The notes below the pieces were generated by a model. The model had not been told where the DNA came from. It was given only the letters and a program-made list of their open reading frames with translations, and did no database searches. Below, piece after piece: positions 1 to 5,619 of a stretch of DNA of 9,456 nucleotides. Origin of the DNA: Methylobacter sp. (GTDB lineage: Bacteria > Pseudomonadota > Gammaproteobacteria > Methylococcales > Methylomonadaceae); assembly GCA_028714995.1 (NCBI GenBank), contig JAQTLI010000077.1:1-9456 (forward strand), written 5' to 3'. The stretch's first letter is position 1. Every line of letters starts with the position of its first letter. Position numbers and translations under genes: made by a program.

Positions 1-157
1 CCTGAAGAAAGATGTAGAGGAAAAAAAAGAGCGTAATGAAGCTCTTTACGCTGAAGTACTGGACTTAAGAAAGGGACAGGAATCGATTGAAGAGCGGGCT
101 CGTGATGAGTTAGGGATGATTAAAGAAGATGAGACGTTTTTTCAGATTCTCGAATAA
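1..157 (+). CDS. ftsB: Cell division protein FtsB, C-terminal part (5' end outside window)
   Basis: The second base of the window opens a frame of 51 codons ending in TAA at 155-157; the start lies upstream of the window. The visible residues are a charged helix followed by GQESIEERARDELGMIKEDE and a short tail FFQILE. This matches the C-terminal signature of FtsB/DivIC-type septum formation initiators (the ERAR-ELGM-K-E-E pattern). In known members FtsB is a small bitopic inner-membrane protein that forms a periplasmic coiled-coil complex with FtsL and FtsQ and helps activate septal wall synthesis; the transmembrane segment would be in the missing part. The position directly before ispD agrees with the usual gammaproteobacterial order, although here a repeat block separates the two genes. 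The frame and family call are clear despite the short piece. Confidence 0.9.
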   Translation, partial: LKKDVEEKKERNEALYAEVLDLRKGQESIEERARDELGMIKEDETFFQILE

Positions 158-250
158 AAATAGGTCGAGTTAAACTGCATGGGCAGATATTTTGCTCCTC
201 GGCAACCGCTCCTGTGTCGTTTAAAGCGCCTACTTTTGGTGCTCTACTAC

Positions 251-266
251 ACGCCATTCATGGCGT
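251..266. repeat. 16-base near-perfect palindrome
   Basis: ACGCCAT and ATGGCGT are exact inverted complements separated by two bases (TC). It lies inside the ftsB-ispD repeat block and could form a short hairpin or be a protein-binding site. The AATGCA/TGCATT inverted pair follows two bases later, so this part of the block is built from several small palindromes. Confidence 0.5.
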
Positions 267-382
267 TAATGCAAAATCTGCATTCCCCGCATCCCTGTGG
301 ATATGCAGGAGTGGCGTAGCGGTGTGGCCGAGGCGTGTCGTCTTTTTGCGTCGTAACCAACGGGGGGGCGGCATTAGTTTGT

Positions 383-404
383 CGGGTTACGATACGTTAA
401 CCCG
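383..404. repeat. GGGTTACG/CGTTAACCC-type palindromic repeat (REP-like)
   Basis: CGGGTTA (383-389) pairs with TAACCCG (398-404) around an 8-base loop. With a bulged T the pairing can instead run CGGGTTACG against CGTTAACCCG. T382 and A405 extend the stem by one pair. The flanks (GTCGGGTTA on the left, TAACCCGATCTACA on the right) look like a decayed copy of the widespread TAGGTCGGGTTA...TAACCCGACCTA intergenic repeat of proteobacteria; that likeness is from memory. It ends about 20 bases before the ispD start and could fold in the ispD leader RNA. Confidence 0.55.
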
Positions 405-428
405 ATCTACAATATTTTTAAACTCATA

Positions 429-1121
429 ATGACCGATCCAATAAAATTCTGGGGTATTGTTCCTGCTGCCGGTGTCGGCAAGCGCATGCAGGCAAACAGA
501 CCTAAACAATATCTGGGGCTTGCAGGAAAGACAGTAATCGAGCAAACACTGTCGCGCTTGTTGCAAGCGAATGTATTTGAAGCCATTGTTGTTGCGGTTT
601 CCGAACAAGATCCCTACTGGCCTGATCTTGCAATATCACAACATGCAAATATTATCACCGCTCCCGGCGGAAAAGAGCGGGCAGATTCCGTGCTTTCTGC
701 GTTAAAGACCATAAGAGATAAAGCATCGGATAGTGACTGGGTATTGGTGCATGATGCGGCCAGGCCGTGCATTACCACTACTGACATTCAATATCTGATT
801 GATTCCTTGGTTAATGACGATGTGGGAGGAATTCTTGCCTTATCTTCACCCGACACCTTAAAAAGAGTACAAGGTAATTGCATCACCGAAACATTGGATA
901 GGAGCCATATCTGGCGGGCATTGACGCCGCAGATGTTTCGATATGGTATGTTAAAAATTGCGTTGGAAGAGACGGAAGGCAACCCATCCATCACTGACGA
1001 AGCAAGCGCCTTGGAGTTGAAAGGCTTGCAGCCGAAAATCGTCGAAGGCCGTCCTGACAATATAAAAATCACCAGGCCGGAAGACTTACCGTTAGCACAA
1101 TTTTATATGGAGCAACAATGA
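429..1121 (+). CDS. ispD: 2-C-methyl-D-erythritol 4-phosphate cytidylyltransferase (IspD)
   Basis: IspD transfers CMP from CTP to 2-C-methyl-D-erythritol 4-phosphate, the third step of the cytoplasmic MEP route to isoprenoid precursors. At 230 residues it has the usual family length and every expected block: the nucleotide-binding PAAGVGKRMQANRPKQY at residues 12-28, GGKERADSV at 80-88, VHDAARP at 107-113, RALTPQMF at 163-170, TDEASALE at 189-196, and a C-terminal VEGRPDNIKIT at 205-215. The start at 429 lets the nucleotidyltransferase fold begin normally a few residues in. No good Shine-Dalgarno sequence precedes it: the 15 bases upstream are AT-rich, and the palindromic repeat lies just before them. 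The gene's last bases form the ispF start codon, so the two are very likely co-translated. Nothing suggests inactivation. Confidence 0.97.
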   Translation: MTDPIKFWGIVPAAGVGKRMQANRPKQYLGLAGKTVIEQTLSRLLQANVFEAIVVAVSEQDPYWPDLAISQHANIITAPGGKERADSVLSALKTIRDKASDSDWVLVHDAARPCITTTDIQYLIDSLVNDDVGGILALSSPDTLKRVQGNCITETLDRSHIWRALTPQMFRYGMLKIALEETEGNPSITDEASALELKGLQPKIVEGRPDNIKITRPEDLPLAQFYMEQQ

Positions 1122-1591
1122 TTAGAGTCGGTCAAGGTTATGATGTACACCGCTTCAAAGAAGGCGGGGACGTTATTTTAGGCGGTGTAAAAATAGATTA
1201 CGAACAGGGCTTGGAAGCGCATTCCGACGGTGACGTTGTACTGCATGCGCTGTGCGATGCTTTATTGGGCGCGGCGGCATTAGGTGACATAGGCAAGCAT
1301 TTTCCTGATACCGATCCAGAATTTAAAGGTGCTGACAGCCGCGTTTTATTGCGCCATGTTTACGGCATCGTGCAGGAAAAAGGCTATCAGCTGGTGAATG
1401 CCGACATAACTATCATCGCCCAAGCGCCCAAAATGGCCCCGTATATCAGTGCCATGTGCAGCAATATTGCCGATGATTTGAAGGTGGTCGTTGATTGCAT
1501 TAACGTCAAAGCGACCACCACCGAAAAGCTGGGTTTTGAGGGTCGTAAGGAAGGCATTGCTGTGCAGGCGATAGTCCTGATTGAAAAATAG
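1118..1591 (+). CDS. ispF: 2-C-methyl-D-erythritol 2,4-cyclodiphosphate synthase (IspF)
   Basis: IspF cyclises 4-diphosphocytidyl-2-C-methylerythritol 2-phosphate to the 2,4-cyclodiphosphate with release of CMP, two steps after IspD in the same pathway. The 157-residue length is standard for this homotrimeric zinc enzyme. Visible motifs are GYDVH at residues 7-11 with the metal ligands D9 and H11, the third ligand H43 in the block AHSDGDVVLH (34-43), GDIGKHFPDTDP at 56-67, and the nucleotide-binding ATTTEKLGF at 132-140. The ATG overlaps the ispD stop as ATGA, a typical translational-coupling arrangement that also fixes the start. All active-site features are intact. Confidence 0.97.
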   Translation: MIRVGQGYDVHRFKEGGDVILGGVKIDYEQGLEAHSDGDVVLHALCDALLGAAALGDIGKHFPDTDPEFKGADSRVLLRHVYGIVQEKGYQLVNADITIIAQAPKMAPYISAMCSNIADDLKVVVDCINVKATTTEKLGFEGRKEGIAVQAIVLIEK

Positions 1592-1608
1592 CCAGACCAC
1601 TTTCCCTA

Positions 1609-2631
1609 ATGCAAAATATTGAAATTCCCGTCTGGCCTTTTGTTTATGGCCAACCTTCAGGTTCCGGCAAAATCCGCAGTTTACCCGAAGACTTTATTGT
1701 TAAAGAAAATCTTTCATTTGAACCGTCAGGCGCTGGCGAACATGCTTTTTTGCAGATAGAAAAGAAAGGCGAAAACACCGAGTTTGTCGCCAGACAGCTG
1801 TCCAGATTCGCCAATGTCAGGCAACGCGATGTCAGTTACGCAGGCTTGAAAGACCGTTATGCAGTCACTACCCAATGGTTCAGCGTTTGGTTGCCGGGCA
1901 AAGCCGATCCTGATTGGATACAGTTCGAATCAGACAGCATGAAAGTATTGCGGGCCGTTCGCCATGCCAGAAAGCTCAAGCGCGGCGTGTTGTCGGGCAA
2001 CAGCTTTAAGTTGACGATTCGTGACTGGCAGGGTGATCAAGAGAAAACCATCCAGCAACTGGAGCTGATTAAAGCCAGCGGCATAGCCAATTATTTTGGC
2101 TCGCAGCGCTTTGGTAATCAGGGCCAAAATGTCAGCAAGGCCTTGGCAATGTTTGAGGGGGCGAAAGTGGGGCGGGAACAACGCAGCATTTATTTGTCTG
2201 CGGCCAGGTCTTATCTGTTCAACCAGATTTTGGCTTACCGGGTAACGGAAAATAACTGGAACCAGCCGGTTGTCGGCGATGCCTACCAATTCGACCTGTC
2301 GCACAGCTGTTTTAAATCGGAACAGCCGGACGATGAAATCATCCGGCGACTGGCGGCAAAAGAAATTCATCCTACCGGCGTATTATGGGGCAGGGGAAAT
2401 GCCGATGTATCGGCCGATGCGCTGAAAATTGAGCAAGCAATTATCGATGCGCATGAGCTATTGGCTCTGGGCTTGATAGCGAGCGCCGTTGACCGGGATA
2501 GACGCGCATTAAGGGTTAATGTGCAAGACTTACAATGGCAGTTTGTCAATGACGATATACTAGAGCTTTGTTTTACCTTGCCGGCGGGGAGTTATGCTAC
2601 GTCGGTGTTGCGGGAAATTGTTGAAATATAG
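1609..2631 (+). CDS. truD: tRNA pseudouridine(13) synthase TruD
   Basis: TruD isomerises uridine 13 of certain tRNAs to pseudouridine. The protein has 340 residues, close to the roughly 350 of the E. coli enzyme. The N-terminal part has the LPEDFIVKE-type block (residues 25-33). The catalytic aspartate lies in AGLKDRYAVTTQWFS, as D82. ANYFGSQRFGNQGQN (160-174) is the conserved family block before the TRUD insertion domain, and the C-terminal LPAGSYATSVLREI is also typical. It starts 17 bases after ispF in the same direction without an obvious Shine-Dalgarno sequence, so it probably shares the ispDF transcript. Its stop lies only five bases from the end of the opposite-strand smr gene, and no terminator hairpin fits between them. 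Confidence 0.96.
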   Translation: MQNIEIPVWPFVYGQPSGSGKIRSLPEDFIVKENLSFEPSGAGEHAFLQIEKKGENTEFVARQLSRFANVRQRDVSYAGLKDRYAVTTQWFSVWLPGKADPDWIQFESDSMKVLRAVRHARKLKRGVLSGNSFKLTIRDWQGDQEKTIQQLELIKASGIANYFGSQRFGNQGQNVSKALAMFEGAKVGREQRSIYLSAARSYLFNQILAYRVTENNWNQPVVGDAYQFDLSHSCFKSEQPDDEIIRRLAAKEIHPTGVLWGRGNADVSADALKIEQAIIDAHELLALGLIASAVDRDRRALRVNVQDLQWQFVNDDILELCFTLPAGSYATSVLREIVEI

Positions 2632-2636
2632 AAAAA

Positions 2637-3206
2637 TCAATCGAGTCCGCCCTCATTGGCTCCATATTTATCAGACAATTGCAACAACACAAAAACCGCG
2701 CCGGTTCCACCGTCTTTGGGCGGTGCTGAGCAAAAGGCCTGAACGTCTTTGTGCTGTCTTAGCCATAAGTTGAGGTTGTTTTTTAGAATGGGATGGTTGT
2801 CAGGTGAACGATACCCTTTGCCATGGACAATATGTACACAGCGGCAGCCACCTTCTACGCAGTCATGTAGAAAATGCAGTAGTTGCCGTCTGGCTTCATT
2901 GCTGTTTAGCCCGTGCAGGTCGATTTCCGCATCCAGGCCAAACTGGCCTTTGCGCAGTTTTTTCAGTACATTATGCTGTAGCCCCGGCACCATAAAGCTC
3001 AGCGAGTCTTCAAGCCCCACTTTTTCAATATCAAACTCGGTCTCACAACTTAAATGCTCCTCCACATTGATGGCCTGTGACTTTGGGTATGGCTTGGGTT
3101 TTGTGTCTGCCGTTAATAGCACCTTATCGCTTTTTACAATGTGCACTTTACCGATAGCCTGGCGGAATAAATCACTATCTTCTGGAGTGAGGTTTTTTTT
3201 TGACAC
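2637..3206 (-). CDS. Smr-domain protein (SmrA/SmrB-like putative endonuclease)
   Basis: The 189-residue product has a variable, charged N-terminal half and a C-terminal Smr domain (about residues 90-178). The Smr signatures are DLHG at 96-99, the VHGKG loop ending at 131, and the closing block FCSAPPKDGGTGAVFVLL. Smr domains are nicking nucleases or RNA-cleaving modules; in E. coli SmrB cuts mRNA at collided ribosomes. Which of the SmrA/SmrB groups this belongs to, and its substrate, cannot be told from the motifs, so no symbol is given. The start codon is GTG at 3204-3206: no in-frame ATG lies near it, and a stop occurs about nine codons upstream. The gene is convergent with truD and divergent from surE, an antisense insertion in an otherwise one-directional gene row. 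Confidence 0.9.
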   Translation of the reverse strand: MSKKNLTPEDSDLFRQAIGKVHIVKSDKVLLTADTKPKPYPKSQAINVEEHLSCETEFDIEKVGLEDSLSFMVPGLQHNVLKKLRKGQFGLDAEIDLHGLNSNEARRQLLHFLHDCVEGGCRCVHIVHGKGYRSPDNHPILKNNLNLWLRQHKDVQAFCSAPPKDGGTGAVFVLLQLSDKYGANEGGLD

Positions 3207-3281
3207 GAAAGCTGATTTTGTAGTGTTTTGTTGCTAATATGGTTGATTTTATAGCTTATTCTGCTTCAGGGCGAATTGATA
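3207..3281. promoter_or_regulatory. Divergent intergenic region between smr and surE, presumed promoters
   Basis: Because smr and surE are divergently transcribed, this 75-base AT-rich gap should hold a promoter for each. For surE the best match I see is TTGTTG (3228-3233), a 16-base spacer and TATAGC (3250-3255), which is weak. A TGCTAATAT extended -10-like element lies at 3232-3240. CAGGG at 3267-3271 is a plausible Shine-Dalgarno sequence for surE. The existence of promoters follows from gene orientation; the exact boxes are uncertain. Confidence 0.35.
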
Positions 3282-4037
3282 ATGCACATTTTGTTAAGTA
3301 ATGATGACGGATACTTGGCTGAAGGGCTTACGGCATTAGCCAATGCGTTACGAGAGCATGCTGAAATATCAGTAGTTGCACCGGATAGAAATCGCAGTGC
3401 GGCGAGTAATTCCTTGACGCTGGAAATGCCTTTACGGGCTTATGATGCGGATAACGGGTTTGTTAAAGTTGATGGCACGCCCACTGATTGTGTGCATTTG
3501 GCTATAACAGGATTGCTGGAAAGTGAACCTGATATGGTTTTTGCAGGGATCAATCATGGCTCAAACCTGGGTGATGACGTACTTTATTCGGGCACTGTCG
3601 CTGCGGCAACCGAGGGCCGTTTTTTAGGCTTGCCCGCCGTCGCAATTTCTTTGGTAGGCAGCAATCCGAGTCATTTTGAAACAGCTGCACATGTCGCTGT
3701 GACGCTGCTACAGCAGTTGATTAACAAGCCTCTGCCGCAAGATACCATTCTTAATGTCAATGTGCCGGATGTCGCTATTAAAGATTTAAAAGGTTATCAG
3801 GCAACCAGACTGGGGCAGCGACATAAATCGGAGCCGGTTATCAAAAGTGAAGACCCTCGCGGGCGCCTTATTTATTGGGTAGGGCCGCCTGGAGCCGAAC
3901 AGGATGCGGGCCCCGGAACTGATTTTTATGCAATTAACACAGGTTATGTGTCTGTTACGCCGTTACAAGTGGATTTAACCCGGTATGAACGGATAAATGA
4001 GTTAAAGGCATGGTTGCCTAAGGAGCATGATTTATGA
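3282..4037 (+). CDS. surE: 5'/3'-nucleotidase SurE
   Basis: SurE is a metal-dependent phosphatase acting on nucleoside monophosphates and, in E. coli, short polyphosphate; it is linked to stationary-phase survival. I choose ATG at 3282 over the in-frame TTG at 3276. The protein then begins MHILLSNDDG like other family members, and CAGGG sits about ten bases upstream. It has 251 residues, against 253 in E. coli. Metal and active-site blocks are SNDDG (residues 6-10, D8 and D9), APDRNRSAASNSLT with S39, GTPTDC at 65-70, and GINHGSNLGDDVLYSGT starting at 89 with N91 and N95. The gene ends in an ATGA overlap with pcm, the classical surE-pcm pair. No defect is visible. Confidence 0.96.
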   Translation: MHILLSNDDGYLAEGLTALANALREHAEISVVAPDRNRSAASNSLTLEMPLRAYDADNGFVKVDGTPTDCVHLAITGLLESEPDMVFAGINHGSNLGDDVLYSGTVAAATEGRFLGLPAVAISLVGSNPSHFETAAHVAVTLLQQLINKPLPQDTILNVNVPDVAIKDLKGYQATRLGQRHKSEPVIKSEDPRGRLIYWVGPPGAEQDAGPGTDFYAINTGYVSVTPLQVDLTRYERINELKAWLPKEHDL

Positions 4038-4696
4038 TTCAAAGCCTGCAAGGAATAGGCATGACTTCCCGGCGTACGCGTGAACGTATGATTAACCGGT
4101 TAAAGGATCAGGGAATCACCAGCAATAAAATTCTGGATGTGATGCGCAATACGCCCAGACATATTTTTATGGATGAAGCGTTAGCCAGCAGGGCTTATGA
4201 AGATACGGCATTACCGATAGGGTATAACCAGACGATTTCCCAGCCCTATATAGTCGCAAGAATGACGGAACTATTGTTGGAGACATCAGGGCGTTTAACA
4301 AAAGTATTGGAAATAGGTACCGGCTGCGGATATCAGTCGGCAGTCTTGGCGCAACTTGCCGATCATGTGTATTCCGTTGAAAGAATCTTGCCGTTGCAGA
4401 GAAAAGCGAAAGGCCATTTATGGAATTTAAAGCTAAAAAATGTCAGTTTTTTGCACAGCGATGGCGGCTGGGGATGGCCGGATTACGCGCCGTTTGATGG
4501 CATTCTGGTTGCCGCTGCACCCACTGAAATCCCGGAAATGTTGCTACAACAGATGGCTATTGGCGGGGTTATGATTATCCCGGTTGGCCATGGTGGCAGC
4601 CAGGAATTACAGAGAGTGATACGCACAGTAAGCGGCTATGAAATTGAAAGCCTGGAGCCGGTTGTTTTTGTACCATTTTTATCAGGAAAGGAATAA
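4034..4696 (+). CDS. pcm: Protein-L-isoaspartate O-methyltransferase (Pcm)
   Basis: Pcm methylates L-isoaspartyl residues formed by ageing of asparagine and aspartate in proteins, starting their repair with S-adenosylmethionine as donor. The protein has 220 residues, slightly longer than the 208 of E. coli because of an N-terminal extension before TSRRTRERMI. Key blocks are TALPIGYNQTISQPY (residues 58-72, substrate/active-site loop), the SAM-binding motif VLEIGTGCGYQSAVLA (91-106), YSVE ending at E116, and the strand FDGILVAAAP (154-163). Translation is coupled to surE by the ATGA overlap, which supports the first ATG, although an internal Met10 start would give a more usual N-terminus. Two bases after its stop begins a ruined gene rather than the usual intact partner. 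Confidence 0.96.
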   Translation: MIQSLQGIGMTSRRTRERMINRLKDQGITSNKILDVMRNTPRHIFMDEALASRAYEDTALPIGYNQTISQPYIVARMTELLLETSGRLTKVLEIGTGCGYQSAVLAQLADHVYSVERILPLQRKAKGHLWNLKLKNVSFLHSDGGWGWPDYAPFDGILVAAAPTEIPEMLLQQMAIGGVMIIPVGHGGSQELQRVIRTVSGYEIESLEPVVFVPFLSGKE

Positions 4697-4698
4697 GA

Positions 4699-5270
4699 AT
4701 GTTCCAAAAACTATGACAAAACCTTGCACTGGTCCAGGCACAGGCATGCGGCTAAATATTTATGTGCCTTAACTTTGCTGAATCCTCATTTTTCCCTGTG
4801 CCTCCGGATGTGATGCTGGCGCCTATGTCGTTAACCTGATAAAGCCTTTCGCTTTGCGAGGCTGACAACGATAGCCTCGGTTTTGGGCGGAATTTTGGGT
4901 TATTTGATCGGCTATTTTATGTTTGACAGTATTGCACCGTGGTTACAGACCACCCATTATTAGGAAAGCTACTCGACAGCAAAAAGCTGGTTTGAACAGT
5001 GGGGGTTTTGGGCGGTGTTTGTTACCGGTTTTTCGCCTATGCCATATAAGGTGTTCACCATTGCCGCAGGCGCCCTAAGTTTGGTGTTTCTGCCTTTTGT
5101 TCTGGCATCCATCGTAGGTCGGGGCGACCGGTTTTTTCTGTTAGCCATGCTACTCTCTGCAAGCGGTGCAAAACTCGAATCGAGATTGCGTGAATACATG
5201 GATAGATTGGGCTGCGGTAGCGTTAGTCGTTATCGGCGCCGGTATTTATAAGTTCTTGCAGCAGGGTTGA
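4699..5270 (+). pseudogene. Decayed YqaA/DedA-type (VTT-like) inner-membrane protein gene
   Basis: ATG at 4699 opens MFQKL and then meets TGA at 4714. Reading on in shifted frames recovers a nearly complete protein: YDKTLHWSRHRHAAKYLCAL from 4712; AESSFFPVPPDVMLAPMS after a second shift near 4775; PDKAFRFARLTTIASVLGG and ILGYLIGYFMFDSI after a third near 4834; an in-frame TAG at 4961-4963, where relatives probably have Trp; then WGFWAVFVTGFSPMPYKVF and LSLVFLPFVLASIVGRG. A fourth shift near 5206-5212 leads to WAAVALVVIGAGIYKFLQQG with TGA at 5268-5270. The hydrophobic segments and the FSP-PYKVFT motif are those of the YqaA family of SNARE-associated/VTT membrane proteins, about 190 residues. 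The 78-codon frame at 5015-5251 is only one surviving piece. Four shifts plus a nonsense codon exclude a single sequencing error. Confidence 0.88.
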
Positions 5271-5297
5271 GAAGCCCATATCTATAATTGTGTAATA

Positions 5298-5327
5298 TGG
5301 TTACATTATCTACCCAGGATGTAACCA
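5298..5327. repeat. 9-bp perfect inverted repeat
   Basis: TGGTTACAT (5298-5306) and ATGTAACCA (5319-5327) are exact inverted complements separated by 12 bases, TATCTACCCAGG. No T-run follows directly, so it is not a typical terminator. The spacing, with half-site centres 21 bases apart, would suit a dimeric or tetrameric DNA-binding protein, or a hairpin in RNA. It lies some 300 bases before the SMC-like gene. Its function is unknown. Confidence 0.5.
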
Positions 5328-5434
5328 GTTTGTTAATATTTATCACACATAATAACTAAGAGATTTCAGGGTGTAATAGCTGCGCTATTCATGAATCTTA
5401 ATGCTTTCCATTGATTTGCAGATGGATATCAAGT

Positions 5435-5460
5435 GAGCAAATACGAGTTGCTCGTTTTTT
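5435..5460 (+). terminator. Candidate Rho-independent terminator
   Basis: GAGCAA (5435-5440) can pair with TTGCTC (5448-5453), or alternatively ACGAG (5443-5447) with CTCGT (5451-5455). A run of T to 5460 follows either stem. The stem is short (5-6 bp), so strength is doubtful. It would end transcripts arriving from surE-pcm and the yqaA remnant, separating them from the SMC-like operon. Confidence 0.45.
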
Positions 5461-5489
5461 GCCGTCTTCTGTCAATCAGCGTCGAAATA

Positions 5490-5517
5490 TTGTCCAGTAA
5501 TTCTTTAGTGTTATTCT
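5490..5517 (+). promoter_or_regulatory. Weak candidate sigma70-type promoter for the SMC-like operon
   Basis: TTGTCC (5490-5495), a 16-base spacer and TATTCT (5512-5517) match four of six consensus bases each. It lies downstream of the terminator-like hairpin and about 100 bases before the SMC-like start. Another weak pair, TTGCTG (5585-5590) and TAGAAT (5609-5614), lies closer and would give an almost leaderless mRNA. Either could be chance in AT-rich DNA. Confidence 0.25.
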
Positions 5518-5619
5518 ATTTTTAGCTTATTTTTCTACTGCTTAAATCGGCAGGGAAATACAAAACTTCATTTCCCCTTATTCCTTGCTGCATCCTGTAA
5601 TCAATCGATAGAATATAAA

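Larger units (their letters stand above)
161..409. repeat. MITE-like or composite intergenic repeat block between ftsB and ispD
   Basis: No gene is evident from 158 to 428. The block begins at 161-173 (TAGGTCGAGTTAA) and ends at 397-409 (TTAACCCGATCTA). These ends are inverted complements at 11 of 13 positions, like terminal inverted repeats of a small non-autonomous element of about 249 bases. Inside are a 16-base near-palindrome (251-266), an inverted pair AATGCA/TGCATT (268-273 and 279-284) and a strong hairpin near the right end (383-404). No transposase-like coding sequence is visible and no clear target-site duplication can be seen. The 71-codon open frame across it (214-429) has no protein-like features and I treat it as chance or as part of the repeat. 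The resemblance to dispersed repeats of other gammaproteobacteria is from memory. Confidence 0.45.
5271..5619. other. AT-rich intergenic stretch between yqaA remnant and SMC-like gene
   Basis: I see no coding sequence in these roughly 350 bases on either strand. They contain a 9-bp inverted repeat (5298-5327), a small hairpin AATAGC-TGC-GCTATT (5375-5389), a terminator-like hairpin with a T-run (5435-5460) and a weak promoter candidate (5490-5517). No recognisable piece of nlpD or rpoS, which commonly follow in this gene order, could be read here. Confidence 0.6.

Noticed and set aside
300..350. A tRNA-like stretch (GTGGCGTAGCGGTGTGGCCG) in the repeat block
   Set aside because: No acceptor stem, anticodon arm or TTCGA-type T-loop can be assembled around it.
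214..429. 71-codon plus-strand frame between ftsB and ispD
   Set aside because: It runs through the repeat block, has no domain-like sequence and ends at the ispD start. It is better explained as repeat DNA that is open by chance.
2749..3237. 162-codon plus-strand frame opposite the smr gene
   Set aside because: The minus strand encodes clear Smr-domain motifs. The plus-strand product is Ser/Cys-rich with no recognisable feature.
5015..5251. 78-codon plus-strand frame as an independent small membrane protein
   Set aside because: It is the central-to-late fragment of the yqaA-type gene. Matching upstream and downstream parts are found in other frames, so it is a pseudogene piece.
4699..5270. 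Programmed frameshifting or stop-codon readthrough in the yqaA-type gene
   Set aside because: At least four shifts plus an amber codon in about 190 codons, without slippery sequence and stem-loop pairs at each site, fit decay far better than recoding.
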